Below are positions 1 to 10,301 of a stretch of 64,000 nucleotides of DNA, in pieces. The translations under genes and the position numbers were made by a program. The notes under the pieces were generated by a model. The model did no database searches. It saw only the letters and a list, made by a program, of their open reading frames with translations, and was not told where the DNA came from. The first letter of the stretch is position 1. Every line of letters begins with the position of its first letter. The DNA is from Blastopirellula retiformator (GTDB lineage Bacteria; Planctomycetota; Planctomycetia; Pirellulales; Pirellulaceae). Location of the stretch: positions 1,028,200-1,092,199 of the forward strand of contig NZ_SJPF01000002.1 in NCBI RefSeq assembly GCF_007859755.1, given 5' to 3'.

Positions 1-3000
1 CGGTGATGGATCTCCATAATTCGCCCGTCGACTCCGTATTCGTAAGTCGTCGTCCCGCGGCTCTCCGCTATGGTTGCGTATTCGGCGTCATCGAATCCCA
101 ATCCGGTTCGCCGTGAGACCTGCGTCAGCTTGCCATCGGCGCGGTAACGGAAGATCACGCTCTTATCTTCACCGACGCTTCCGGTCTCATTAATTTCATG
201 GCCGTTCCACAAGGCATCGGAAGCAGTCTCTTGATCTTGCATGATGCCGATGATTCGGCCCCGATTGTCGATTTGGAAGGTCGTGGAGGAGAAGAGGATG
301 TCGTCCAACAGATTTGTCGAGGCATCGGGAACCGTATCCAAGTACAGCTTAGAAGTTTTCCGCTGACCAAGATCGAAGTAGGTGTTGTCATACCGAACGG
401 TTGGCGCCGATTTGCCGAAGGCGTCGAAGTCCTGCAACTGCCGATTTGCGCGACCTAGTCCGTCATACACTACGGTGATCGTCGACCCATGCGAATCGTC
501 TTCACTCGACTCGCTGAGTACGATAGGCTGGCCCATCGTATTGCTGGTCAAGGTAACCTGCTGCAGCATGGTTTCGCCGGCCAAATCCTGGAGCGACTGA
601 GGGGGCGCGGCCATTGTGGCGTACCAGGTTTCCCGTACTTGATTCTGCACGGGGTCGTCTTCGGTTACCGTGATCAGGCCATCGCGATCGGTGACGATCG
701 TCGCCAGGCCGTCGAAGACCCAAGTTCGCGGCATCTCCTTCTGCAGCGGCACGAGAACTTGTTTGCCGGCGGCGGTTGTCGCCTCCGCGACTTGCAGCGA
801 AACTTGAGACACCTCAACGGTCTTGCGGCCAAGTTCATCGTACAGATAAACGGTCCTGGCCTTTTGAGGATTCTGCTCTCGAATCAGTTGCCCTGCCGAG
901 TCATATCCGAAAGAGGTGACCGCCCCTTGAGGCGTCTTGGTTTCGACGACATGGCCATGACGGGCGTCGTAGCGATACGTGGTCTGTCGATGCTGCGGAT
1001 CAATTTCAACGATCACGCGGCCCGCCTTGTCGTAGACATACCGCATCATGGCGTCGGCCTCGACTTCCGCATCGGCATTCTCTTCGCGAGTAGGTCTCAG
1101 CAAAAGCTCTTGGGGATCGAACATGGCCAGGGTTTGGCCTTGAAGGTTTGTGATCTCCTTCGATTCGCGAGGCGTTGAGATCCCATTTCCGCTCATCTGC
1201 GTCGATAGCGTAATGACCGGGGCGGTCGGATCATCTGCGAAGTGATACGTATAACCATAGCGAACCGTTAGTGGTTGCGTGTCCGTTGCGTCGACGGGAG
1301 GCGCAATTTCGGCGATCAACCGCCCCTGGGCATCGATCACAGTGATCGTCTCGCCTCCGTTCACGTCGGTACGAACGGTCGTCGTGCGCCCTGCAACCGA
1401 CTGCTGGCCGGCAGGCTGCGAGAGATCCGTGTTCGCGTGATAGGTGACGCTGGTCGTTAAGGCCGATTGGTCGCCTGCGTCTTGGGGGTTCACGCCGGTT
1501 TGCCGAGTTGACGTGATACGACCAGGGCCGTCGTACAGCATTTGAACCGTGCGGTCGACCTTGCTAGCCGCATGTTCGATGTGCTGCGACGAAACGTTCC
1601 CGGCGAGGTCATAAGTGGTCGAAGTCACCGAACCGTCGGCCGCGATCGAAACCACCGAACGTCCCATCGCATCCAGGTATCCTTTCGTCTCGACGCCATA
1701 CCGATCGATACTGATTACTTCCAGTAGGCCGGGATAGGCGGCCATGTTGAAGCGGTAATCCAAGGAAGTAACGCCGCGAGGTGTTGTGGCGTCGACTTTC
1801 CCGGCGTCGATCTGCTTTGTCGTACGCCCGAAGACGTCGTATTCAAAGTCGTTGCGAATCACCAGGTTGTTTTGTGGGTCGACGGTGGTCCGCAGTTCAA
1901 CGGTCGATGCAAGGTCGCCTGCTGGCGTGTAGCTACTCAACAGGAGTAGGCCTCGGCCAAACTCGCCTTGGGCGACGACAGAATTCGAGGTCACGGTCTG
2001 CACCGCAATCAAACGGCCCGCCTGGTCGAAGCTGTAACTGACAGGCGCTTGATCTTCGGAAGCTTGCTGCAGCAGATTTCCCCCGGCGTCGTAGCTGAAT
2101 ATCGTCGTTAGGTTTGCGATGGAGACGTTGAGATCATCGAGCGACTTCAAATTTTCGCCGGAGAGCACCGTTTGGGCGATGCGACTGGTCAATCGATCTT
2201 GCCGATCATAGAGGCTGGTCGAATGAGCGCCGGAGAGTAAGTCGTCGATTTGCAAAGTCCGGCCGATCGCGTCGGACTGTAAACGGGTCACCGATTCGAC
2301 GGACTCTGTGGAAGTTCCCATCAGTTCGCCCGCTACGCCTGACTGCTTGGTCCAGTAGGTCATTGCGATCGGGTCATAGAAATTCTCAGTGACGCTTCCA
2401 TCTGCGTCTTGCACCGACTTCGCGGAACCGTCGACGAAAAATTCATACTGCGTGACAAGTTCCGGGCGTGCGACAAACGTCGGCTGGCCAGTAGCGGGAT
2501 CGAAGACGAACGCGTCCGCTTCTTGGCTCACCTTACTTAGCTGGCCGCGCGAGTCGTACTCGTAACTGGTCAAAATCACGTCGCTATCGGCGGCGGTAAG
2601 CGGATTGTCACTGGTCAGCGAAGATTCATCGGCCGGCGGCGTCAAGAAGACTCCCTCCGCCTTCAATAATCCATTGTCGTAATAGGCATAGGCTTTATGC
2701 GACAATACCTTGCCTTGGCCATCCTCAATACGTACCGACTGAAGATCGCCTGATTCACGGTGATCCTCATCTCGCACCGAACGAACGACGAATCCTTGAG
2801 AGGCTTCTGAATACTTTTCTGTGACAACGTCGACATTTCCATTCGTGTCATAGGAGTATGTCGTCTGCATGCGATCTTTATCCACTCGCAGATCGGCGAT
2901 TTCGTCGAGCAAGCTCGGGTCCGCCAGTACCTCGATGGAAGCGGCGGCGCTGGTCACGGTGCTAATGCGCAATTGTGCATCGTATTCATACACCGTCGCC

Positions 3001-6000
3001 AGCCCGCGGGAATCGATCGAGCCCAGCACCAGCCCTTCTTTGGCGCCGGTGCGATACGGCGTGAAGAGGCCTAGTTGTCCTTCCGGTCCGTCAATGCGAG
3101 TGATGAAGTCGACAATCTGGTCATCGTAGGTGTAGCGAGTGATCGCGCCGCGGGAATCCACCTCCGAGATCAACAGGCCGTGCTGCGCCTCGTATTCGAA
3201 CTCCGCCAGTTGGTAGTCGGCGAACTGGCGCACCACGTTTCCAAAGGCCTTCCCATCCGAGATGTCGTAGTCGTAGGTGGTAAGCGTTTCCCGGCCCAAC
3301 GGGTCGACGTATGAGACCACATCGCCGTGGTCGTTCCGTCGCCAGTTCTCGGAGCCAAGCACCGTGACCGCCGCTCCGCCGACGCCAGAGCGTGGTTGAA
3401 GGATGGCAATGGACTGCGGATCGGCAGGATCAGCCAGATCGATTAGTGCGGCAGTATCGGCATAGCTGATTCGCGTGAGAATCCGTCCCTCGTCATCAAA
3501 TCCGTAGTCGGTTTTTAGGGAGTAATTGAGCGATTCGCCGGCTTTTGTGGGCTCGTCGTAACGCTGCAGAGCATCGTCTCCTTGCCGCGTCGGGGAGACC
3601 ACGGTGGCCAATTGGGTCTTGCTGATGATCTGTATGGTATTGCCTGAGGGATCGTTCTCCGGAGGCGACTCGGCCGAATCTGGACGTTTCAGATTCACCG
3701 CGGCCAGAGGAGTTATCAGATACTCTGCTTCGCCAACAGTCACGCTGCGGACGAGCCCAGTGTCCGTGTTATATGCGACACTGGTCGTCAAGGCTTGCGT
3801 GCTATCGACTCTGGATACCGATGCCAGGTCTCCTTGGCTGTTGTACTGGAACTCTCGCACGCGGCCATCGTCGGTGATCTGACGAAGTTCATCCCCCACG
3901 ATCGCAATGTCGATCACGCGATCACCAGTTTCGATACGATCGAGATAATCTCCGTTGTAGACAAACGTGGAAATGCTGCCGTCGGTGTTGGCAATGGTCT
4001 CAATGCGCTTGCTTGCATCGTAGGTGAAGGCAATCGAAGGTCCGGAAAGAGGCTCGATTTCCGTCAGCAGCCGCTCACTATCGAACTGATAACGCATACC
4101 CGCGGCCGTTGTGTAGGTGTAGGTTCCGTCCCCATTTTTGATAAGTCGCCCCAATTCTTCGGCCAACGGCAATCCGTATCGAGAATCGATGGCGACGTAT
4201 CGGTTCGTTGGTTCGCCTGTTTGAGGATCGGAAAGCGCTTTAAACTCGCGATGTTGACCATCCGGCATGACGATCGCCAGTCGTGAGTCATCGACTCCGG
4301 ACACCCCTTGGATGGCGTACAATCGCGTCAGTCCGCTGAGCGTCCAACCACGAGCAAATCCGCCAAAAACCCGCTCACTGGCGTCATCCCGGTCGTGGAC
4401 CGTGACGACTCCCACGGCCTCTAACTGCCGCGTGGCGCCTCCTTCCAGAGTGGCTTCGATTTCGACACGGTAATCAAAAGGACCTATCCCGTTGATCGGG
4501 TCAGCCGTTTGAAGTCGGAACACATAGCGACCATCGTCGGTTCGAATGGCATCGAGTTCCGACTCGGTCCAGGTCGTCTCAGAGATGTTAGAGAGGAATT
4601 GCGAGAAAACGCCGCCTGAGCCGGGACTTGAGTTACCGGTATCATCCACGATAAATTTAATCTTCGCCCCATCGAGTCGTCCCCCAGCCGGGATATCGAG
4701 AATGGCCTCGATGATCGGTCGCGGCGCCGTGGTGTCGCTGTTGTACGTGATGGCGAAGTCGTCACCGGCCGGGCCCAAATTCAGATCCAATCCATGGGCG
4801 ACGCTAACAGAACCAGACGCCAGCGCGACATTCACTTCCCCCAGGTTTTCCTGGTAGGCGTTGCGAGCCTCTTCCACTTGACGGGTCACAAAACCCGGCG
4901 TCGTATCTTCTGCACCGGCGATATAGACCACGGTGGGTAGTTCGGCGTAGGTGTTGAAGGCGGCGATACTCGCTAGTTGTTCGATGACGGTCACGCCCCC
5001 GATTGACGGAACGATGGCGTCGATCAACGTTTGCTCGTGATGCACCAGAATGGTCATCTGCCGCGCCTCAGAGACCGAATGACCATCGGTGACGCGGTAG
5101 TAGATGTCGATAAAGTTGGTGCCAGTTGATGTGTTCGCCGGATTAATTCCCCCCGCATCAAAGGTGAGCCAGCCATTTTCGTCCAGAGACAGGCGATTGT
5201 AATCCCAGGTCGACGAACCAGCCAGACGAGCCTCGATTTGCAGTTCATCTGCATCTCCGTCATAGAAACGGATTGCGTCATTCTTGCTGATGATCTGTGC
5301 GCCCGTGCCGTTTCCACCCGGCACATGCCAGCGATCCAGGCCTTCGAACGTGGGAGTCGAATTGGTGACTTGCAACGTGGCCGTGGCAATACTGGTGCTC
5401 TGACCATCCGATACTTCGTACTGGAAACTTACGGTGTAGTCGCCATGCTCTTCCCAATGCGTCGCGTCAGGCGTATATCGGAACACGCCTCGTTGGGCGC
5501 TGCTTGGCAGGCTCGCGACGGAACCGTCGCCGTCATCCGCAATAAACTCTAATGTGCCGAAAGCTGGCGAACTAAGGGCCCGAACCGAGAGCCGATCTCC
5601 CTGAGGATCGGCGTCGTTGGCTCGTACGTCAAAGGTCAGTGGGTAGCCATGCGAAAGTTCGTACTGGTCAGCGACGGCAATCGGCCGCAGGGCGATCAGG
5701 TTCAAAGAAACTTGGGCGGGAGCGGACGTTTGACTCCCTGCGGTCACCGTGTATTGGAAGGAGAGTGAGGTGGCGCTGAGACTGTCCAGTTGAACGCCAA
5801 CTGTGCCGTTCGCGTACGCATAGACTCGCCCGCCGCTGATGGAGACGCTTCCGTCCGCGTTCGGCGTTCCGACAATTTGAATGGTTCCTTCCTGAGAGTC
5901 ATTGGCGAGCACGTCGAGCGTGTAAGTGGGGCTGCCGAACGGCTTCTCGAAGGTGTCGCTTACGGCGATGGGTTGAATCCGTTCCAATCGAATAGCGTCT

Positions 6001-9000
6001 GCTGCGACCGACCCGCCCGCGTCATCGGAAAGTTTGATTCGTACAGTCGAGCCCTCCACGGTTAGTTGATCGGGGCCGATTTGCTGCCACCAGACTCCAT
6101 CCTGGAGGAATCCATTGGGGGTTTGCGATTGATCGGCGGTGGCCTGGTAGGTTTCCGCGCCGGACTCGATCGTGTAGTCCGCCTCCGAAGTGCGATGCTC
6201 GCGCGTTTGCCATGTCGCCCAAATCCGATATGCACCCGGCGTCAGCCCGGTGAAATCCCACTGGAAAGTCACCGGAAAGCCCAAGGGGGGATTCGACGAG
6301 GTAATCCAGTAAGACTCCTCGAATCCCTGTCCGGGCCCCGTGTTTTGTCCGTAGTCATTGCCAAAGTTTCCAGAGTCAATGATCGTGAAACCAGAATCCT
6401 GATCATCGACGGTCCAGACATTACCTGAACTTAGATCAAGCGGCGTCTGCGCCACAAAGTCCAGGCCAATGCCAGTTGAACTTCCATTGACGTTCAACGG
6501 AATAGTCAGGCTGCCGCTCTGATGGCCAGTTGCGGTCGGCTCGAAGTTGATCGTGAGTGACGCTGACTGTCCAGGGGCAAGTACCGTGTTCGCGGCGATA
6601 TTCGAGGTTACAGTAAAACCTGCAGGCAGGGCGCCAACAGGCTGCAAGATAAGAGGCCCCGAGCCGTTATTGGTGAGCGTCACCGTATGACTGGCCGACG
6701 AGCCAAGCGTCGTATTGAACTCAATGGGATCCGTTCCGTCGTAGGCCGATCCATTTAACGTCAAATCGATGGTTTCCACTCCCTCGTCCTGACTGCCGCC
6801 GCCGGAAAGGGATTCGATGCGGATCGCATCGGCAGTCACGCGGTCGAAATAGTCGGTCGCCAGTTTGACGACCAGCGTGTTCCCCACGATCGTCACATCG
6901 GTTAGCGTTTCCCACGCGACTCCAGCATCGTTGAGATCATTGGGAGTCGCCGTTTGGTCGGCGGTGGCGGTTCCCACCGTCTGTCCATCACCTTCTTCCA
7001 AGGTATAGCTGGCGTTTGTTGTGCGACTACTAAACGGACGCCAAGTGCCCCAAACGCGATAAGTACCGGGCTGCAAATTGCTGAATGTCCAGACCGCTTC
7101 GCTGGGCATTTCCCCCAGTTCGGATTGACCATAGGCAAAATGGTAGTCCGCGACACCATCCGAATCGACGTACACAGGCAAGTCAGGACGGTCTGCAACG
7201 ACCCAGATTGGACCGTAGATGTCGACATCCGAAGCATCAAACGGCGTGAAGTTGGCGTCGTCATCATCATCGACAATCGCCACGAACGGTCCCTGAACGC
7301 CACCCAGTAAACGCAAGCTGGCCGGTGAGCCGTTATCATTGGAAGTCAGGTTGAGCGTACCGTCCCGATAGCCAGAGCTACCGGCATCGATTTGCACCAC
7401 GAGATCGGCATAGCTTCCCGCACTGATGACCTGACCTGCGGTAAAGTTTGAGAGGATGGAAAATCCTGACGGAGCGATGACTGGTTGCACGACGAGGTCG
7501 CTGCCGCCGGTATTGGCGACCCGAATCGTGCGTTGGACGCTGCTCGATTGCGACACCACTCCAAAGTTAACGATTCCCCCCATCAACTCCTCACCAGCGA
7601 GAGAGAGAGTAAGCTCGGGAGTTGCGGCGACAGTCACGCTGGTGACGGGTGTCATCTGCACCGCATCTGCGGCCACGTCGTGTGCAGCATCACCAACGAG
7701 TTGCACGACTAACGACTCGGAGGTCAATTGATAGGTGCCCAGCGTCGCCCAAAGCGTTCCGTCACCGCTGCTAGTGTCTGCTGGCGTGCTCGTCTGATCG
7801 ATCGTCACCACGTCTAGCAGTTCGCTTGTGCCGCCATCGTAGATCCAATACTGAACTGTACCAAGGCTCGCCGATGGATTCCAAGTCACATCGACCCGAT
7901 AAACTCCCGGTTGGGCGTCAAAGGCCCAATGAGCCGTTTCGCCGGTGCTACCGGTAGGTGCAACGGCCTGGTCATCGTCATGGGCACCGGTATCGGTTGC
8001 ATTGACGAAGCCAGCAGAAGCCGTGAAACCGGGATCGCCATTGTCAATCACTCCCTGGCTTGTTCCTCGACCGGCGAAGAATCGGCGCGGAGTTCCTGGC
8101 GCCCCTAACTCTCCGGTGGCGTCCGCAGAACGAACTTCCACCAAGTAGTACCCCACCGCTAGTGCATTGGGCACGACATATTCGACACCGTTAACCACCT
8201 CGCTCAACACGACGAGGTTCGTCGCTTCATCCCGGATAAAGACCCGGTATTCGGAAGCCGCCGGAACGGCGTTCCAGGTAATCGTGGGCGTGGTGGTATC
8301 GGGAAAGAGTTCCGGCCCCGTCAGTTCCGGAGCAGGATACAACGGCGGCGCCTCAATCGCTATCGCCAATGCGACGACATCGTCGGGAGAGCCGCCCACA
8401 GTCGCGTCATCGACCTGGACGGTGACATCGAGTACAGGATTGCTGGAAAAACTCAAGCTGACGCCAGCCTGCAAGAATAATTGGTCGCCATCGATCTCAA
8501 ACAGCGCCGCGTCATCCCCGATCAGTGATAGTTGATTGGACCCCACGCCGTCGTCGCTAACCAGAATCTCCGCAACCAATATCCGTTGGCTCGTATCCGT
8601 AGTCGCGGCAAGCGTTGTGACGGTATCGGCCAGAGACATGGTGGGTGCCGTATTGGTCGGCAAAACCTTCGCCACCTCGATCTGGCTGAAGTTGACCGTA
8701 CCGAAACCTCCGCTGGTTTCGATTCTGCCGTCCGTTGCACCGGTGGAAATCAAGGTGGAAGTTTCCGCCAGAGGCTCGTCAACCCGCAGGCCATCAAACT
8801 CTCCATCACCTCCCACCAGCGTGATCGTCTTTCCCGAAGTCAATGGAGAGACGTGGAAGAAATCGGATCCGTTATATCCATAAATAAGGATGTTCTGGTC
8901 AGACGCAGTGACGTAAAACTTGTCATCAAAATCGCTACCGTAAGCGATCTCGAAGCTGCCCGCGGTCATGTCGATGACCACCCCAATGGCCGAATTACGG

Positions 9001-10301
9001 GCATTCGCACTATCGCGGCCAGCGCCGCCATCGAGCAGCACGTCGTCCGCATCGAGATAGAGCGTATCATCTCCACCGTTGCCGCTCAGTTCGTCCGCTC
9101 CGGCGTTGCCCGAAAGACTATCGTTCCCCTCCCCGCCAACCAAAATGTCGTCACCGTCGCCGCCGGAGATCGAGTCGTTATAGTCGCTGCCGGTCAGCAG
9201 GTCCTTGCCAGCGTAGCCATAGATAATGGCTCGTTCGGACAGTCCCGCGGCGCTGATGGTGTCGTCGAAATCGCTGCCGTAAGCGATCTCGAAGTTACGA
9301 GCCGTCATGTCGATATTTACGCCAGTGACCGCACTACGGGCATTCGCGCTATCGCGGCCAGCGCCGCCATCGAGCAGCACGTCGTCCGCATCGAGATAGA
9401 GCGTATCATCTCCACCGTTGCCGCTCAGTTCGTCCGCTCCGGCGTTGCCCGAAAGGCTATCGTTCCCCTCCCCGCCAACCAAAATGTCGTCACCGTCGCC
9501 GCCGGAGATCGAGTCGTTATAGTCGCTGCCGGTCAGCAGGTCCTTGCCAGCGTAGCCATAGATAATGGCTCGTTCGGACAGTCCCGCGGCGCTGATGGTG
9601 TCATCAAAATCGCTGCCATAAGCGATCTCGAAGTTACCAGCCGTCATGTCGATGACCACCCCAATGGCCGAATTACGGGCATTCGCGCTATCGCGGCCAG
9701 CGCCGCCATCGAGCACGGTATCCTCCGAGTCCAATCGCAGTGTGTCGTCGCCCTCTCCGCCACGAAGTTCATCCGCTCCGTCATCGCCAATTAACGAGTC
9801 GTTCCCAGATCCGCCGTTCAGTAGGTCATCCCCCGTTCCGCCGAATACTTGGTCAGCACCTGCCGCACTAATCAACGTATCGTTGCCTGCTTGACCATAG
9901 AGACGCGCCGAAAGAGTTCCCATCGAGGGGTCAATCTTCACCGTATCATCGCCATCGCCCGCAAAAGCCTGGATGGAGGTCAGATCTTGAAGACTAATAC
10001 CTGTGTCAAACGTGTCCGGTCCCATGTCAATCATCACGGTGGATGATGCATAAACGAGGATATTGTCGCTCAGGTTGGTTCCTTGAATCGAGAGCACTCC
10101 TCCTTGTTCGCTAAATGGAGTCGTTGAAAAGACGACTCGCTCTTCCAGTTTTTCGCTGGATGGTCGATGCAAACGGTAGCCAAGGCGACGAGTTTCGTAC
10201 CAGCTTTTACGGTGTCTTCGAACGCGATTAAGTGCCCGGCGTCCAAAAAAACAAGACACGATCTGATCAAACAGACGTACCCACCCTGTGTAGCACCGCA
10301 T
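1..10301 (-). CDS. Giant RTX / golvesin-like / YD-repeat (RHS-type) surface protein, C-terminus outside the window
   Basis: The minus frame stays open from an ATG at 10301 to base 1, giving at least 3,433 residues with no stop. Reading order: a short N-terminus with LEERVVFS around residue 55; RTX calcium-binding nonapeptides such as GGDGDDILVGGEGND (about residues 110-470); a fibronectin-like stretch (about 650-735) with APELTGPELFPDTTTPTITW; three golvesin-C-like modules (about 770-885, 1015-1158, 1294-1438), each ending near ADA(V/I); two anchor-D/HYDIN-like modules between them; cadherin-like modules with VAND/RANDADPQGDRL (about 1440-1750); a GWTLSGLTRL pre-YD region near 1975; then YD repeats such as TRYTYDD and TTYEYG up to the cut. 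Known families of this architecture are secreted or surface-bound and bind calcium. A role in adhesion or contact-dependent interaction is inference. No toxin tip is visible because the end is missing. Confidence 0.9.
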   Translation of the reverse strand, partial: MRCYTGWVRLFDQIVSCFFGRRALNRVRRHRKSWYETRRLGYRLHRPSSEKLEERVVFSTTPFSEQGGVLSIQGTNLSDNILVYASSTVMIDMGPDTFDTGISLQDLTSIQAFAGDGDDTVKIDPSMGTLSARLYGQAGNDTLISAAGADQVFGGTGDDLLNGGSGNDSLIGDDGADELRGGEGDDTLRLDSEDTVLDGGAGRDSANARNSAIGVVIDMTAGNFEIAYGSDFDDTISAAGLSERAIIYGYAGKDLLTGSDYNDSISGGDGDDILVGGEGNDSLSGNAGADELSGNGGDDTLYLDADDVLLDGGAGRDSANARSAVTGVNIDMTARNFEIAYGSDFDDTISAAGLSERAIIYGYAGKDLLTGSDYNDSISGGDGDDILVGGEGNDSLSGNAGADELSGNGGDDTLYLDADDVLLDGGAGRDSANARNSAIGVVIDMTAGSFEIAYGSDFDDKFYVTASDQNILIYGYNGSDFFHVSPLTSGKTITLVGGDGEFDGLRVDEPLAETSTLISTGATDGRIETSGGFGTVNFSQIEVAKVLPTNTAPTMSLADTVTTLAATTDTSQRILVAEILVSDDGVGSNQLSLIGDDAALFEIDGDQLFLQAGVSLSFSSNPVLDVTVQVDDATVGGSPDDVVALAIAIEAPPLYPAPELTGPELFPDTTTPTITWNAVPAASEYRVFIRDEATNLVVLSEVVNGVEYVVPNALAVGYYLVEVRSADATGELGAPGTPRRFFAGRGTSQGVIDNGDPGFTASAGFVNATDTGAHDDDQAVAPTGSTGETAHWAFDAQPGVYRVDVTWNPSASLGTVQYWIYDGGTSELLDVVTIDQTSTPADTSSGDGTLWATLGTYQLTSESLVVQLVGDAAHDVAADAVQMTPVTSVTVAATPELTLSLAGEELMGGIVNFGVVSQSSSVQRTIRVANTGGSDLVVQPVIAPSGFSILSNFTAGQVISAGSYADLVVQIDAGSSGYRDGTLNLTSNDNGSPASLRLLGGVQGPFVAIVDDDDDANFTPFDASDVDIYGPIWVVADRPDLPVYVDSDGVADYHFAYGQSELGEMPSEAVWTFSNLQPGTYRVWGTWRPFSSRTTNASYTLEEGDGQTVGTATADQTATPNDLNDAGVAWETLTDVTIVGNTLVVKLATDYFDRVTADAIRIESLSGGGSQDEGVETIDLTLNGSAYDGTDPIEFNTTLGSSASHTVTLTNNGSGPLILQPVGALPAGFTVTSNIAANTVLAPGQSASLTINFEPTATGHQSGSLTIPLNVNGSSTGIGLDFVAQTPLDLSSGNVWTVDDQDSGFTIIDSGNFGNDYGQNTGPGQGFEESYWITSSNPPLGFPVTFQWDFTGLTPGAYRIWATWQTREHRTSEADYTIESGAETYQATADQSQTPNGFLQDGVWWQQIGPDQLTVEGSTVRIKLSDDAGGSVAADAIRLERIQPIAVSDTFEKPFGSPTYTLDVLANDSQEGTIQIVGTPNADGSVSISGGRVYAYANGTVGVQLDSLSATSLSFQYTVTAGSQTSAPAQVSLNLIALRPIAVADQYELSHGYPLTFDVRANDADPQGDRLSVRALSSPAFGTLEFIADDGDGSVASLPSSAQRGVFRYTPDATHWEEHGDYTVSFQYEVSDGQSTSIATATLQVTNSTPTFEGLDRWHVPGGNGTGAQIISKNDAIRFYDGDADELQIEARLAGSSTWDYNRLSLDENGWLTFDAGGINPANTSTGTNFIDIYYRVTDGHSVSEARQMTILVHHEQTLIDAIVPSIGGVTVIEQLASIAAFNTYAELPTVVYIAGAEDTTPGFVTRQVEEARNAYQENLGEVNVALASGSVSVAHGLDLNLGPAGDDFAITYNSDTTAPRPIIEAILDIPAGGRLDGAKIKFIVDDTGNSSPGSGGVFSQFLSNISETTWTESELDAIRTDDGRYVFRLQTADPINGIGPFDYRVEIEATLEGGATRQLEAVGVVTVHDRDDASERVFGGFARGWTLSGLTRLYAIQGVSGVDDSRLAIVMPDGQHREFKALSDPQTGEPTNRYVAIDSRYGLPLAEELGRLIKNGDGTYTYTTAAGMRYQFDSERLLTEIEPLSGPSIAFTYDASKRIETIANTDGSISTFVYNGDYLDRIETGDRVIDIAIVGDELRQITDDGRVREFQYNSQGDLASVSRVDSTQALTTSVAYNTDTGLVRSVTVGEAEYLITPLAAVNLKRPDSAESPPENDPSGNTIQIISKTQLATVVSPTRQGDDALQRYDEPTKAGESLNYSLKTDYGFDDEGRILTRISYADTAALIDLADPADPQSIAILQPRSGVGGAAVTVLGSENWRRNDHGDVVSYVDPLGRETLTTYDYDISDGKAFGNVVRQFADYQLAEFEYEAQHGLLISEVDSRGAITRYTYDDQIVDFITRIDGPEGQLGLFTPYRTGAKEGLVLGSIDSRGLATVYEYDAQLRISTVTSAAASIEVLADPSLLDEIADLRVDKDRMQTTYSYDTNGNVDVVTEKYSEASQGFVVRSVRDEDHRESGDLQSVRIEDGQGKVLSHKAYAYYDNGLLKAEGVFLTPPADESSLTSDNPLTAADSDVILTSYEYDSRGQLSKVSQEADAFVFDPATGQPTFVARPELVTQYEFFVDGSAKSVQDADGSVTENFYDPIAMTYWTKQSGVAGELMGTSTESVESVTRLQSDAIGRTLQIDDLLSGAHSTSLYDRQDRLTSRIAQTVLSGENLKSLDDLNVSIANLTTIFSYDAGGNLLQQASEDQAPVSYSFDQAGRLIAVQTVTSNSVVAQGEFGRGLLLLSSYTPAGDLASTVELRTTVDPQNNLVIRNDFEYDVFGRTTKQIDAGKVDATTPRGVTSLDYRFNMAAYPGLLEVISIDRYGVETKGYLDAMGRSVVSIAADGSVTSTTYDLAGNVSSQHIEHAASKVDRTVQMLYDGPGRITSTRQTGVNPQDAGDQSALTTSVTYHANTDLSQPAGQQSVAGRTTTVRTDVNGGETITVIDAQGRLIAEIAPPVDATDTQPLTVRYGYTYHFADDPTAPVITLSTQMSGNGISTPRESKEITNLQGQTLAMFDPQELLLRPTREENADAEVEADAMMRYVYDKAGRVIVEIDPQHRQTTYRYDARHGHVVETKTPQGAVTSFGYDSAGQLIREQNPQKARTVYLYDELGRKTVEVSQVSLQVAEATTAAGKQVLVPLQKEMPRTWVFDGLATIVTDRDGLITVTEDDPVQNQVRETWYATMAAPPQSLQDLAGETMLQQVTLTSNTMGQPIVLSESSEDDSHGSTITVVYDGLGRANRQLQDFDAFGKSAPTVRYDNTYFDLGQRKTSKLYLDTVPDASTNLLDDILFSSTTFQIDNRGRIIGIMQDQETASDALWNGHEINETGSVGEDKSVIFRYRADGKLTQVSRRTGLGFDDAEYATIAESRGTTTYEYGVDGRIMEIHH
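8941..9715 (-). repeat. Near-identical 339-bp tandem repeats inside the RTX region
   Basis: The segment starting GCATTCGC recurs at 9001, 9340 and 9679, an exact spacing of 339 bp (113 codons). Copies starting at 9001 and 9340 differ at only a handful of bases over about 255 bp. The third copy diverges about 37 bp after 9679. The reading frame is kept, so each unit adds one block of about 113 residues containing GSDYNDSISGGDGDD and YLDADDVLLDGGAGRDSANA. The near identity points to recent in-gene duplication. Confidence 0.9.

Noticed and set aside
8532..9794. A 420-residue plus-strand frame with internal repeats
   Set aside because: Its repeats are the antisense image of the RTX repeats of the giant gene.
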